A stretch of DNA of 46,510 bases from Desulfarculales bacterium UBA702 (GTDB lineage Bacteria > Desulfobacterota > Syntrophobacteria > Syntrophobacterales > Syntrophobacteraceae): assembly GCA_002298165.1 (NCBI GenBank), contig DBMI01000042.1:1-46510 (forward strand). Reading direction: 5' to 3'. The position numbers and the translations under genes are program-made. This document shows positions 14,040 to 22,399 of this stretch, piece by piece. The notes under the pieces were generated by a model that did not search any database, was not told the DNA's origin, and saw nothing but the letters and a program-made list of their open reading frames with translations. Position 1 is the stretch's first letter. Every line of letters begins with the position of its first letter.

Positions 14040-15966
14040 ACGCCCCGGCTCGGTTGCGGAATATAGGTCGCTTCTTCCCGGACTTAGTGTTATTCCCTGC
14101 CGCATCCCGGCCACGGTACTCAAGTTCATGTACCCCATCCGCCCAGTCTTGCGTATTGATCGTTACTGACCACGGGGAGGATGTATCCTCGGAGCCAGCG
14201 GTTACTCCATCCACAAATAGTTGCATCCCGGTACAGGCGGTATCGTCAGTACATGATCCAGGGATTGAGGCTGTGCCCGAGAGGATTTGATCGTCGTCAA
14301 TATCCACGGTCACGAGAGACGGCGCGGTCGTATCGGCACCAGATTGATATTCATAGGCCCCGATATCCCATGCCGCGCCTACGGGGCGAGAAACTCCATC
14401 TTTATCTACTGCGTCTGCCCATATAGCCGACAGGTTTGCTCCCGCATCTATTAATGGACTGCCCGCAGCAATATGAAAATCACAAGTGTTGTTTACGCAA
14501 TCTGAGTATGCAGCCGTGAACAGTGGGTCACCGCCATTCACCGGCGAAGAATCAGCAAGTCGCTGCTGGGCTACGTTTGGGTTACAGACTACCGACCCAC
14601 CCCCTAAGATGGCGGCTGTTTTGGCGGTAAAATCAGGGTTGGCATAGTAATTATTATCAATATCTATCGTCCCGGTGCATGAAGTCGGCAACAATATGCC
14701 CACCTGTTCAGGATCAGTATTCCTTGTTATTATGATATTGTTTTTCAGTGACATCCCATCACCCGCCCCAATGGTCCGCTGGCTGGAAGCCAAATCATCA
14801 CCACCGCATAGATAGAAAGTGTTATTGTATATGTTTCCACCCATCATGTACGCTTGGGTTATATTGGCTAGGATGTTCCCACGAAAGACCCATCCTGTTA
14901 CCTCGTCTGCGTTGTCTGTTTCAACTATGCCTACTTGGGTGTCCATATCGTGCATATAATTACGCTCTATTAGCACATTCCGGCAGTTGCGATCTCCAGA
15001 AGTAGGCTTGACTCGTTGGAATATATCTGGATGCACATTTGGCGTTTGACTCCATTGCAACGTATACATTTCGTTTGTGCGTATTATTGTATTGTCGCAC
15101 CCACCGGAGAATTGGAATACTTTTTCCGTATCAGCAAGTCGCTTGATGGTATTATTCGAAATAATGTTATTAGTACCACGAACCGCTATGACATCTCGAA
15201 AACTTTTCCCTGCCAGGTAGTAATCTCCGGTATTCCATGTTCCACCATCCGTGAGGGTGGCGGTGATGGTATTGGCGGTATTTGAGGTTATAGAAGTATT
15301 ATATTTCCCTGTTGAGTGATTTCTGATGAAAAGCCCCTGCAATTCGTTCTCGGTCCATGTTTTGGTGGAATCGACCAAATCGGCGCTCCCGTTTGGGCCG
15401 GTATGCGTCCCCACATAGTTGAGTTCACCATCAAACGTGTTGCCGTCTATAAGATTGTTGTTCCCGGAAACAGTCAAACCATAAGAACCAGCAGAGGTGT
15501 AATAAACTCCTCCAACTATTGTGCATCCACTGACCGTGTTGTAGCTGCCAGACACGAGCACTGAGGCAGTGGTGCCATCTCCTAGACCCGGCGATATAAG
15601 TTTTATCCCTGAAAAAACGATATAGTTTTGGTCTATGATAGCCCTGCCAAATATCACGGTTTCGCTCGTATCGGCCCGGATCGTGATAGGATGCCCCGAG
15701 GTTCCGCTTGCCGTAGTGTTTACCGTGGTCAGCGTAGAGGAGTAATCACCAGCGTGAACTATCACTAGATCATCTGGATTTGCACCAGTAACTACCCCTT
15801 TTTGAGGGGTCAAAAAGGCACAGTTGGGGGCTGCTGCTACAGAAGCGTCGGCTGATCCGTTGCAAGTCGTATCGTGCCCATCGGTGCGGACGTGATAGGT
15901 TGCGGCATAACAACTGCCAACACACAGCAAAAATAAAAGGAACGATATACTGATAACTCGTCTCAT
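13969..15966 (-). CDS. secreted right-handed parallel beta-helix protein with Ig-like domain (665 aa)
   Basis: I chose ATG at 15966 over 16035 because it directly follows the upstream stop (TAACATG) and starts a clean signal peptide (MRRVISISFLLFLLCVGSCYA). Residues about 25-500 carry parallel beta-helix repeats with recurring N-rich turns (YNTVSGCTIVGG, NNNLIDGNTFDG, NNIISNNTIKRL, NVLIERNYMHDM, GNIYNNTFYLCGG), a fold of pectate lyases, tailspikes and surface carbohydrate-binding or -cleaving proteins. After a PVGAAWDIGAYEYQ linker comes an Ig-like domain (DDQILSGTASIPGSCTDD..GMQLFVDG..WADGVHELEYRGRDAAGN). A Gly/Met-rich tail follows. No lyase active site could be assigned. It is coupled to two other signal-peptide genes. 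Confidence 0.85.
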   Translation of the reverse strand: MRRVISISFLLFLLCVGSCYAATYHVRTDGHDTTCNGSADASVAAAPNCAFLTPQKGVVTGANPDDLVIVHAGDYSSTLTTVNTTASGTSGHPITIRADTSETVIFGRAIIDQNYIVFSGIKLISPGLGDGTTASVLVSGSYNTVSGCTIVGGVYYTSAGSYGLTVSGNNNLIDGNTFDGELNYVGTHTGPNGSADLVDSTKTWTENELQGLFIRNHSTGKYNTSITSNTANTITATLTDGGTWNTGDYYLAGKSFRDVIAVRGTNNIISNNTIKRLADTEKVFQFSGGCDNTIIRTNEMYTLQWSQTPNVHPDIFQRVKPTSGDRNCRNVLIERNYMHDMDTQVGIVETDNADEVTGWVFRGNILANITQAYMMGGNIYNNTFYLCGGDDLASSQRTIGAGDGMSLKNNIIITRNTDPEQVGILLPTSCTGTIDIDNNYYANPDFTAKTAAILGGGSVVCNPNVAQQRLADSSPVNGGDPLFTAAYSDCVNNTCDFHIAAGSPLIDAGANLSAIWADAVDKDGVSRPVGAAWDIGAYEYQSGADTTAPSLVTVDIDDDQILSGTASIPGSCTDDTACTGMQLFVDGVTAGSEDTSSPWSVTINTQDWADGVHELEYRGRDAAGNNTKSGKKRPIFRNRAGAFSGFGAGTGAMGGMGAGTGKMTM

Positions 15967-15967
15967 G

Positions 15968-16558
15968 TTATGGTCCCACGCTGATATATGCGCTAATTGG
16001 AGCTTTGACACCATCATCCGCCCAGCCAGTGCCAAGGGTTGCAGGCGGGGAGCCTACCGTGCCGCCGTCCTTATAATACCGGCTGACAGCCGAACCCCTT
16101 TTGGATGCCATCTGGGCATCACATATAGTGTAGACCCAATATCCCGTAGCATTTACGACGCTTCCGCTTACGCCGGTAGAACTGGACCTCCACTCAGAGC
16201 CAGTTCCAGAAGATATCCCCGTCACTCCACCTACCAGCGCGTCCGCACTATCCGGAGCGGCACCAGCCCTGGAATAGATATAGACATCACAACTGCCGGT
16301 CCCGGAATTGTCATAGTACCAATAGGCTGTGTTTAGATTCCCGGTACAATCAGATGTGGCAGCATACAAGTACATACGGTGGGCTATCATGGACAAAGCC
16401 GTTGCGCCTACATCCCTGGTTCCGACCTCTTTTGTGCTAGGGTCGCACGATGCCGCTCCACCGCCCTTGCCCAACCCCGGCCCCGGCCAAAAACCTGAAC
16501 CGGCAAAGGCGAAACAGGGGAATAGGCAGAGAATAAGTGCAAGGGTTAATCGTCTCAT
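15968..16558 (-). CDS. secreted hypothetical protein, Cys-containing beta-rich (196 aa)
   Basis: It starts ATG at 16558, overlapping the previous stop as ATGA. An N-terminal signal peptide MRRLTLALILCLFPCFAFA (cleavage after AFA) is followed by a Gly/Pro-rich spacer (WPGPGLGKGGGA). A roughly 150-aa beta domain follows with four cysteines that could form two disulfides (SCDPST, SDCTGN, GSCDVY, TICDAQ). It resembles exported repeat or carbohydrate-binding modules but matches no family I can name. The next gene begins 1 nt after its stop and also encodes a signal peptide. Confidence 0.72.
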   Translation of the reverse strand: MRRLTLALILCLFPCFAFAGSGFWPGPGLGKGGGAASCDPSTKEVGTRDVGATALSMIAHRMYLYAATSDCTGNLNTAYWYYDNSGTGSCDVYIYSRAGAAPDSADALVGGVTGISSGTGSEWRSSSTGVSGSVVNATGYWVYTICDAQMASKRGSAVSRYYKDGGTVGSPPATLGTGWADDGVKAPISAYISVGP

Positions 16559-17466
16559 CTTAGCACCTGCCAGTTCAGTGTAACCGCCCCCGGAGTGATT
16601 GCTCCAGCGGTGTTATTGACCACGAGGAAATTTACGTTGTCAGCGGTGGGGTAGTATAAAATTGTCAACATCCCATTGGCGGATGGAGCGTATCCAGTTA
16701 CACCATGCACATCGGCGTTTGGATTGCAGTTAATGACATCGGTGGATAGTACACCAGGTGCCGATGTAGTGACCACGGTCGCATGATTTCCGGAAGCTAT
16801 TTCGGCAGTATTAAGGGCGGAAGTGCCCTTGGCGATGGTCTGTGTCTGCGTAATCGCGCCAGTCCCGTCACCGATGGTCAGGGCCTTATTGGTCGTGTTG
16901 TAGTAAGCCTGGGCAGCCGTAGTCGGTGCAGCATCGGTCCCGTTGGGTAAAGTGAGGCTCGAAAAAGTCTGTCTGAGCAGCCAGCGTCCGTTGCCCGCAT
17001 TATCATCAGGGGCGATCACATCCGGGCTGGATTCAGCCGCCGCACTGGTCGAGTCGTAAATATGGATATACCAAGCCCCATCCGTCTTGGCAGTTATCGC
17101 AAAAACCCCGGTTGCAAGTGCGGCTACTGGGATGGAATCGAGTGCGCCCGCAGCTCCCCCGGTAAGAGCGGACATGACGTAGTGTTTTGGACCGGAGGCG
17201 GTTGTTAGGCCCGTAGTCCCTACAGCAATGGACTCAAATACAGCGGCGTGCCCTCCGAGCAGATACGCGGCTATGGCCTGGGCAACCCGCTGGGCCGTCC
17301 ATGATTTAACCGTTGTGGAAGTGCCCGCCTCGGCATCGGCTTGAGAGACCGTGGCCGGTACGGAACCGGAACTCGGGGCAGCAGGAACGCTGGACCCGGC
17401 ATTAAGATACGCCGCAAAGACCAGGCATCCGGTGAGCAGACAAATCGAAACGACTATTTTTTTCAC
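16555..17466 (-). CDS. fibre-like protein with N-terminal signal peptide (303 aa)
   Basis: The start is GTG at 17466, with GGAGG 7 nt upstream and only 4 nt after the preceding stop. A longer reading from 17568 would run through that gene. The N-terminus is a signal peptide or signal anchor (KKIVVSICLLTGCLVFAAYLNA). Next comes ATVSQADAEAGTSTTVKSWTAQRVAQAI, split here as AEAGTSTT plus KSWTAQRVAQAI, a motif well known from phage tail-fibre proteins. The rest (YYNTTNKALTIGDGTGA; HATVVTTSAPGVLSTDVINC; GAVTLNWQVLR) is beta-rich fibre-like sequence. A fibre module with an export signal is odd, because virion fibres are normally cytoplasmic until lysis. Confidence 0.72.
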   Translation of the reverse strand: MKKIVVSICLLTGCLVFAAYLNAGSSVPAAPSSGSVPATVSQADAEAGTSTTVKSWTAQRVAQAIAAYLLGGHAAVFESIAVGTTGLTTASGPKHYVMSALTGGAAGALDSIPVAALATGVFAITAKTDGAWYIHIYDSTSAAAESSPDVIAPDDNAGNGRWLLRQTFSSLTLPNGTDAAPTTAAQAYYNTTNKALTIGDGTGAITQTQTIAKGTSALNTAEIASGNHATVVTTSAPGVLSTDVINCNPNADVHGVTGYAPSANGMLTILYYPTADNVNFLVVNNTAGAITPGAVTLNWQVLR

Positions 17467-17470
17467 GGGG

Positions 17471-17887
17471 CTACCTCCACATGAATAGGCGAACGGTTGC
17501 CTGAGCTGAGGGCGCCGTGGTGTTGGCGACTTTAATTGTGATCGGCCGGCCGTCATAGGGCCAGACATCTTCCTTGCCGTTAACCTTGGGCCGTATGCGG
17601 GCGCGTAGCGTTGCGGATAAGTCCTTCAAAGCATCCTCGAAAATATCTCCGCTGGCGTCCTCGATCGTGATGTCATAATCGGCTGTCGGGCTGTCGGTCC
17701 CCGGAATTATCTCCGCCATGTAAAAGGACTTTCCGGCCATCCACTGGCGGTCGGCTGCGGGAATAACCAGATCCGGAACAGCACCATTCGCGGCATCACC
17801 AATGAACACCCATTCAATCGTGCCAAATGGACTACCGCCGTTTTCCTTTACGTTATTAATCACCGATTCCGACCATGATCCGGCCAT
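17471..17887 (-). CDS. hypothetical virion-operon protein (138 aa)
   Basis: ATG at 17887 (MAGSWSESVINNVKENGGSP), co-directional with head genes. The sequence alternates short beta strands (VFIGDAANGAVPDLVIPAAD; FYMAEIIPGTDSPTADYDITIED) and ends VRLFMWR. There is no signal peptide, unlike the three genes that follow. It could be a small head-decoration or structural protein, judged only from position and size. A bidirectional terminator lies just upstream, so it may head a transcription unit that includes the exported proteins. Confidence 0.6.
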   Translation of the reverse strand: MAGSWSESVINNVKENGGSPFGTIEWVFIGDAANGAVPDLVIPAADRQWMAGKSFYMAEIIPGTDSPTADYDITIEDASGDIFEDALKDLSATLRARIRPKVNGKEDVWPYDGRPITIKVANTTAPSAQATVRLFMWR

Positions 17888-17925
17888 TTTCTATCCTTTC
17901 GTTTAAGGCTCTCCTGGTTTCACAG

Positions 17926-17954
17926 AAAAAGGCGGACCTCGGTCCGCCTTTTTT
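17926..17954. terminator. bidirectional hairpin terminator
   Basis: AAAAAGGCGGACC at 17926-17938 pairs with GGTCCGCCTTTTTT at 17941-17954 over a 2-nt loop (at least 11-12 bp), with T/A tracts on both sides. On the minus strand the stem runs into TTTTTCTG. It separates the capsid-side genes from the 138-aa gene and the exported-protein island. Confidence 0.8.
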
Positions 17955-17974
17955 AATTAAAACAGGATTTATGT

Positions 17975-18490
17975 CTAGAGCAGCGCCGCGACGTAAGCGC
18001 CTTCGGTCCTGGGAGTGTAGAGCACCGTCGCCTTGAATGTCCCGGAAGCCTGGCTTGCATCTGAGGCCAGAATTCCGATGGAGCCAATAAACCCTACACC
18101 GCCGACCAGATGCCCGGAAGTAGGGAGAACATCAGAGAGCCCCGGAGAATCGGTAATCACGGCCGCCGTTGCTACCGCCCCGCCCTTCCATACGACTCGC
18201 CCTCCTTGCCCCAGACTCGTGATGGCCGCGCATTTAGCGCACATCGGATTAACCGCAATCGAGGGCGTCGTAAACGTACAGTTAAACGCTACCTGGGTAG
18301 CATGCGCCGAACAGTCCGTGATGATTTCGAGATAGAGTTCATGCACCAGAACCAGGCCATAGACACCAAACAGCTCCGTCTGCGTCCCACCGGTAAGCAG
18401 ATAGGTCGCATTTGCCAGCGCCCCGGTATGCACCGCGATTCCGTTTTTTATGTCAGCGATTCGCGCAATAGTGCTCGGGTTGTAATTCAT
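17975..18490 (-). CDS. hypothetical head-associated protein (171 aa)
   Basis: ATG at 18490 (MNYNPSTIARIADIKNGIAVHTG). It is Ala/Gly/Val-rich, with a hydrophobic C-terminal half (HLVGGVGFIGSIGILASDAS..KATVLYTPRTEGAYVAALL) and a CAKC pair in the middle (NPMCAKCAAITSL). It has no signal peptide. It sits two genes after the capsid gene, and its composition resembles decoration or stabilisation proteins. I recognise no family. It ends 21 nt before the terminator at 17926-17954. Confidence 0.6.
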   Translation of the reverse strand: MNYNPSTIARIADIKNGIAVHTGALANATYLLTGGTQTELFGVYGLVLVHELYLEIITDCSAHATQVAFNCTFTTPSIAVNPMCAKCAAITSLGQGGRVVWKGGAVATAAVITDSPGLSDVLPTSGHLVGGVGFIGSIGILASDASQASGTFKATVLYTPRTEGAYVAALL

Positions 18491-18544
18491 GATTTCATCC
18501 TTTCGGGATGAGGGCGGCCATCATTCCGGGCCGCCCCGGTTTGA

Positions 18545-19030
18545 TTATTTGAGCGCGGTTGCCGACCGGTTTCCGGTATAGCGCGGCGCCAGAATGGCGA
18601 CACCGTGAAGGATTCCCGCCGTAGCCGCCACGGTTGCAGTCAGCCAGTTATGGCCGTTTGCCGTATCCATGTCGATAGTGTCTACTTCGAGCACTACCAT
18701 TTTCGTTGTGCAGGTCAGTGCGACAGTCGGCGATCCAGAGGTTGTCTTCGCAGTGGCAGCCAATACATCACATGATGTAGCACTTCCCGCCGTAGCCGTG
18801 CCGATTGCCGCTCCGCCCATCGCGTACTTAAAAGGGACGGCAGTGGTTTTGGCCCCTTCCGTCAAACCACTATTGACGGAGAAGGTCCCGTCTCCCGTAA
18901 ACGCCCCGCAAGTAAAAATGAAGGTGGCCTTGCGGAACTTGCTCATATCGATGCTGTCGCAGTCGGTTGAAGCTCCGATATTCGCGCTCGTGATAATCGG
19001 AACAATTTTAAAATGTTCGGGGAATTTCAT
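18545..19030 (-). CDS. probable capsid decoration-type protein (161 aa)
   Basis: Immediately follows the major capsid gene (12-nt gap). It starts MKFPEHFKIVPIITSANIG and contains DCDSIDMSKFRKATFIFTCGAFTGDGTF, VALTCTTKMVVLEVDTIDM and HGVAILAPRYTGNRSATALK. The single-domain beta-rich layout resembles small phage structural proteins that sit next to the capsid gene and bind the head surface. The assignment is positional; no diagnostic motif is seen. Confidence 0.6.
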   Translation of the reverse strand: MKFPEHFKIVPIITSANIGASTDCDSIDMSKFRKATFIFTCGAFTGDGTFSVNSGLTEGAKTTAVPFKYAMGGAAIGTATAGSATSCDVLAATAKTTSGSPTVALTCTTKMVVLEVDTIDMDTANGHNWLTATVAATAGILHGVAILAPRYTGNRSATALK

Positions 19031-19042
19031 CTCATCTGCTCC

Positions 19043-20350
19043 TTATCTGGCCGCAAGCGCCACGAAAGGCGAAATAGTGTTGTTGCCCTTATAGGGCGTA
19101 AGCGCCGATTTATCCTTGGGCTGGCCATTCATGCGCCACATGAACCTGAAGCACATTTCATCATAGAGGAAACGGACATGCATGGACTGCTGAGCGTCCA
19201 TTCCGCCCTTTTTGATGAGGATATACTGGGAGAGGTTCATGAGTGTGATATCACCAAGATCCCCCGGCGCGGAAGCGTGCTCAATCGGGACCACCGGCAA
19301 ACCGAGAAGCGTCCCGTAGGGAGCTACGTTTAGCCCTCCGGGCGGCGTGTAGACCAGCTGCCCGCCAGTGCCAACAGCTATGGACATAGTCTGAAGCTGC
19401 GGCAAGAGTTCCTGATTGATGTACCACTCGGCCCCGGAGATATAACGGGCGTTGAGCCTGGAGTGCATTTTGATGATATTTTCCGCCACGACTGTATCAG
19501 CGGTCTGCCCGGTTTCCTTTGCCTGGGATACCAGGACTCCGGAATTGAGAATACCGAGACACTGACCGGCGCCAGACCCGCGAAGAATCTCGTCGTCAAT
19601 AACGAACGCCCCCTCTTCCTCGAAGGCCATCGATATCATGGCGCCGAGAGAGGACGCATCGCGAAGCGCCCGGCCCGTGACATAGGTTATGGCCATAAGA
19701 TCTTCGAGATCACAGGCCCATTTCCCGAGCTTTATTTTGCTCGCCGTAACCGTATCGGCTTCAGCGCGGCGGTAGACCCTCACCCCACCCCAGCGCGATC
19801 CGGTTGCCCGTGAGGTTTCATCGACATAGGGGGCCTCCAGGCCGTCCGCGCCTTCGCCTATGGTGATGTCGCGACACTTGGGCGCGAGTTTGGCGGCGTT
19901 CATGGCTTTATCCATCAGAGCGGTCGTGAAATCCTTCTGGACCAGAAATCCGCCGTCGCTCGGAACCCCGGTACTCTGGCCGGATGCCGCCGCCTGCACC
20001 TTCATGAGACGGTCCTTGGCATCTTGGGGCTTGACCCCCTCGACCTTCCCGGACATTACCGCCGCAACATCGAGGAGCTGCTGGCCGAGATTGAGATAAA
20101 TAGGAGGCTCGGAGATTTCGATTCTCGGAGCGGGATCGCGCCCCGTAGCGGCATGGACTTCTTTCGCGGTCAGATCCATGATCTTCTGATGCCTCTCAAT
20201 CTCGGCGTCCAGGTGGTCAATGTCCGAAATCAAGGCGTCATACTGGTTGTTGATTTCGACGGTCCAGGCGTCTCCCGTGTTTTTTTCCACGAGATTCCGG
20301 GCCTCCGCTGCCTTAACCTTACGCAATTCGCGCAACTCTTTGAGAGTCAT
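19043..20350 (-). CDS. major capsid protein, HK97 fold (435 aa)
   Basis: The N-terminal about 110 residues are a charged coiled-coil delta/scaffold domain (MTLKELRELRKVKAAEARNL). The mature region follows with typical HK97-family segments: GGFLVQKDFTTALMDKA, then E-loop and spine (LAPKCRDITIGEGADGLEAPYVDE), AFEEEGAFVIDDEILRGSGAGQCLGILNSG (the conserved ..D..fl.G.G...p.Gil pattern), and HARLNARYISGAEWYIN-type helix with LLGLPVVPIEH near the C-terminus. It sits between the ClpP-like protease, which would remove the N-terminal domain, and the small head proteins. Confidence 0.93.
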   Translation of the reverse strand: MTLKELRELRKVKAAEARNLVEKNTGDAWTVEINNQYDALISDIDHLDAEIERHQKIMDLTAKEVHAATGRDPAPRIEISEPPIYLNLGQQLLDVAAVMSGKVEGVKPQDAKDRLMKVQAAASGQSTGVPSDGGFLVQKDFTTALMDKAMNAAKLAPKCRDITIGEGADGLEAPYVDETSRATGSRWGGVRVYRRAEADTVTASKIKLGKWACDLEDLMAITYVTGRALRDASSLGAMISMAFEEEGAFVIDDEILRGSGAGQCLGILNSGVLVSQAKETGQTADTVVAENIIKMHSRLNARYISGAEWYINQELLPQLQTMSIAVGTGGQLVYTPPGGLNVAPYGTLLGLPVVPIEHASAPGDLGDITLMNLSQYILIKKGGMDAQQSMHVRFLYDEMCFRFMWRMNGQPKDKSALTPYKGNNTISPFVALAAR

Positions 20351-20379
20351 GCTTTTCAGTCCTTTCCGAAGAACAACTT

Positions 20380-21144
20380 TTAGGAAGAAACCCGCTCGAT
20401 ATGTGCCAAGCGGCGCTCTATACTCGCTCGATCACATCGATACGGCTCCACTTCCCGCACACTCATCGGCTCGTCTTTCGTCACAATCCGAAGAGGCTCG
20501 GGAATTTCACCGTAGATGCTCAGATCGAAACTGTTTTGCACTTTCTTGTCTGGTTCAAGGATCGAATCGCAAAAGCCCTTATCTTTGGCCGTTTTAGCGT
20601 CGATATAAGTAGTTTTTTTCATCATTTCCATGATTTCAGGCGTTCCGAGCCCGGTCTTTCTGACGTAATCCTGGGCTAAAGACTCGTTCATTTGTGCGAG
20701 TTTGGCCGCCATATCAACCATATCGTCATCATTTCCAACGCACGCCCCCCAAGCTTTGTGAATCATCATGAAGGCGTTAACGGACATTTCGACCTCTGAT
20801 GCGTACATAACCAGAGCGGATGCCGCAGAAGCCGCGAGAGAATCCACATGGGCTATAATCTTACCGGGATGCTGCATTATGGCAGTTTGCATGGCCTTGG
20901 CCTGAAATACGTTTCCCCCCGGAGAGTTAACCCTCAAATGAACTACCGGAGCATCCCGGCACTCATGCAAAGCCGCCATAAATTCCAAATCGGAAACACC
21001 AACAACTTCATCGGTTTCCCAATTGTAGCCCTTTCCGATAATCGTATAGAGATAGATGGTGGGCTCTGTACTATCCGCATCGAGCCTGAAGAAACCCCCA
21101 GCCCGAGCATTAGCGCTAATCAGCTGTTGCAGACGATTTATCAT
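20380..21144 (-). CDS. head maturation protease, ClpP-like (254 aa)
   Basis: I chose ATG at 21144 (MINRLQQLISANARAGG) because GGAGG lies 8-10 nt upstream. The product shows the ClpP/SppA fold: LHLRVNSPGGNVFQA-type oxyanion segment (VVHLRVNSPGGNV), catalytic Ser in DSLAASAASALVMYA, and catalytic His in VNAFMMIHKAWG. The acidic residue probably lies in the later TYIDAKTAKDKGFCD region, a strong family hallmark. It overlaps the portal gene by 29 bp and precedes the capsid gene, as in HK97-like genomes. It cleaves capsid delta domains during head maturation. Confidence 0.93.
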   Translation of the reverse strand: MINRLQQLISANARAGGFFRLDADSTEPTIYLYTIIGKGYNWETDEVVGVSDLEFMAALHECRDAPVVHLRVNSPGGNVFQAKAMQTAIMQHPGKIIAHVDSLAASAASALVMYASEVEMSVNAFMMIHKAWGACVGNDDDMVDMAAKLAQMNESLAQDYVRKTGLGTPEIMEMMKKTTYIDAKTAKDKGFCDSILEPDKKVQNSFDLSIYGEIPEPLRIVTKDEPMSVREVEPYRCDRASIERRLAHIERVSS

Positions 21145-22399
21145 TTGGTAATCCTCCGACAGTGGGCTTCTGAAGCTCCCCAATTTCGGGTTTTGGGGAC
21201 CGGCCCTCATCGATTCGCATTTCCTCGACGGTCAAAATACCGGGCTCTTGAGAGTTCCCTCGCATGACTCTGTAGTATTCAGCGCGTGTCTTTGTGTCGC
21301 CGCGGGTAAGTTCTGATTCATCAAACTCAGCGAAAAAACGGCCGGTATTAAAAAGTTTGCGCTCCAGTTCCTGCTCGATATCCGAAAAATGGTCGTTAAG
21401 CGTAAACATCACGAACCAGCGGCCCATTTGTTCAACCCCGGTCCCCCAAGATGAGGTTTTCTCCGATTCGCCCACCATCACAGGGGGAACCCCAAACCAC
21501 CGGCACTGATCGATAACCGAATATTGACGGGCTTCGAGTGCTTGAGCGTCTCTGGCGCTCATGGAAACCTGAGAAATATCCCCACCCTCGGAGAGGATAA
21601 GTGGAATATCGTACTGATTTCCATGGGATTGGCGCTTCGCAAGATAGGCGTTTGTGATTAGCTCGGCCGCATCCTTCCCGACCTTTGTGGGGTATTTGAG
21701 TACTACGTTATATTGAGCCCCTTGGCCGTAGAATTTCGCCCCATGACCTTCCTGGGCGAGCGCCAATCCGATGTTTTGAGTGGCCGCGCGCACCGTGGAA
21801 AGACCTTGTTTTCCATCCCATCCGAGATTCGGAAAATGGAGCATGTCCGACTGATCGAAAATTTCGAATTTTCCATTATCCCAAACCACATAGTAATAAA
21901 GCCGGAAAGGGTCTACCCCCAGCTTTACATCAAGCCCAAGTTCCCACGCCTGGTACGGCGTCACACGAGCCGGGTTAATCGGTATTAGCGAATCCGGGCG
22001 TATGATGGCGTAGGCATTTCCGCTTAGCAGTTTGTGCTGAATTATGAATTTCCAAAACATAGAAGCGGTCACTGAAGCACATGGCTGGAGCCGAAGCTGC
22101 GCCGCCCGCGGATGGTCCCAAGCAAGCTTTCGCTCCCCCTTGATCCCGTATCGGCCCTTGTAAGTCAGGCAAGGAGAACTAGAAATCGAAGACCCGATCA
22201 ATCGGACACATGCAAAAACGGTGGACGAGCGCATAGCGCTTTCAGAAGTAACAACCGGACCCGCTAAGCTCTGAAAATGATGGCCGAACAGTTCCACCCA
22301 GTTACTGAAAGCCGCGTCAGTGGGGGCTTGGTTCTTAAATTCCATCAATTCAGTTCTTAGCGCTTCGATTTCGCGCTTTCTGCGTCCAAAAGGCCACAT
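21116..22399 (-). CDS. portal protein, HK97 family (427 aa)
   Basis: The MWPFGRRKREIEALRTE opening, SESAMRSSTVFACVRLIGSSISSSP, FWKFIIQHKLLSGNAYAII, DQSDMLHFPNLGWDGKQGLST and RWFGVPPVMVGESEKTSSWGTG are all hallmark segments of HK97-type portals, which form the dodecameric DNA gate. The ATG at 22399 overlaps the terminase stop (TAATG). Length is normal. Confidence 0.95.
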   Translation of the reverse strand: MWPFGRRKREIEALRTELMEFKNQAPTDAAFSNWVELFGHHFQSLAGPVVTSESAMRSSTVFACVRLIGSSISSSPCLTYKGRYGIKGERKLAWDHPRAAQLRLQPCASVTASMFWKFIIQHKLLSGNAYAIIRPDSLIPINPARVTPYQAWELGLDVKLGVDPFRLYYYVVWDNGKFEIFDQSDMLHFPNLGWDGKQGLSTVRAATQNIGLALAQEGHGAKFYGQGAQYNVVLKYPTKVGKDAAELITNAYLAKRQSHGNQYDIPLILSEGGDISQVSMSARDAQALEARQYSVIDQCRWFGVPPVMVGESEKTSSWGTGVEQMGRWFVMFTLNDHFSDIEQELERKLFNTGRFFAEFDESELTRGDTKTRAEYYRVMRGNSQEPGILTVEEMRIDEGRSPKPEIGELQKPTVGGLPNDKSSATAD

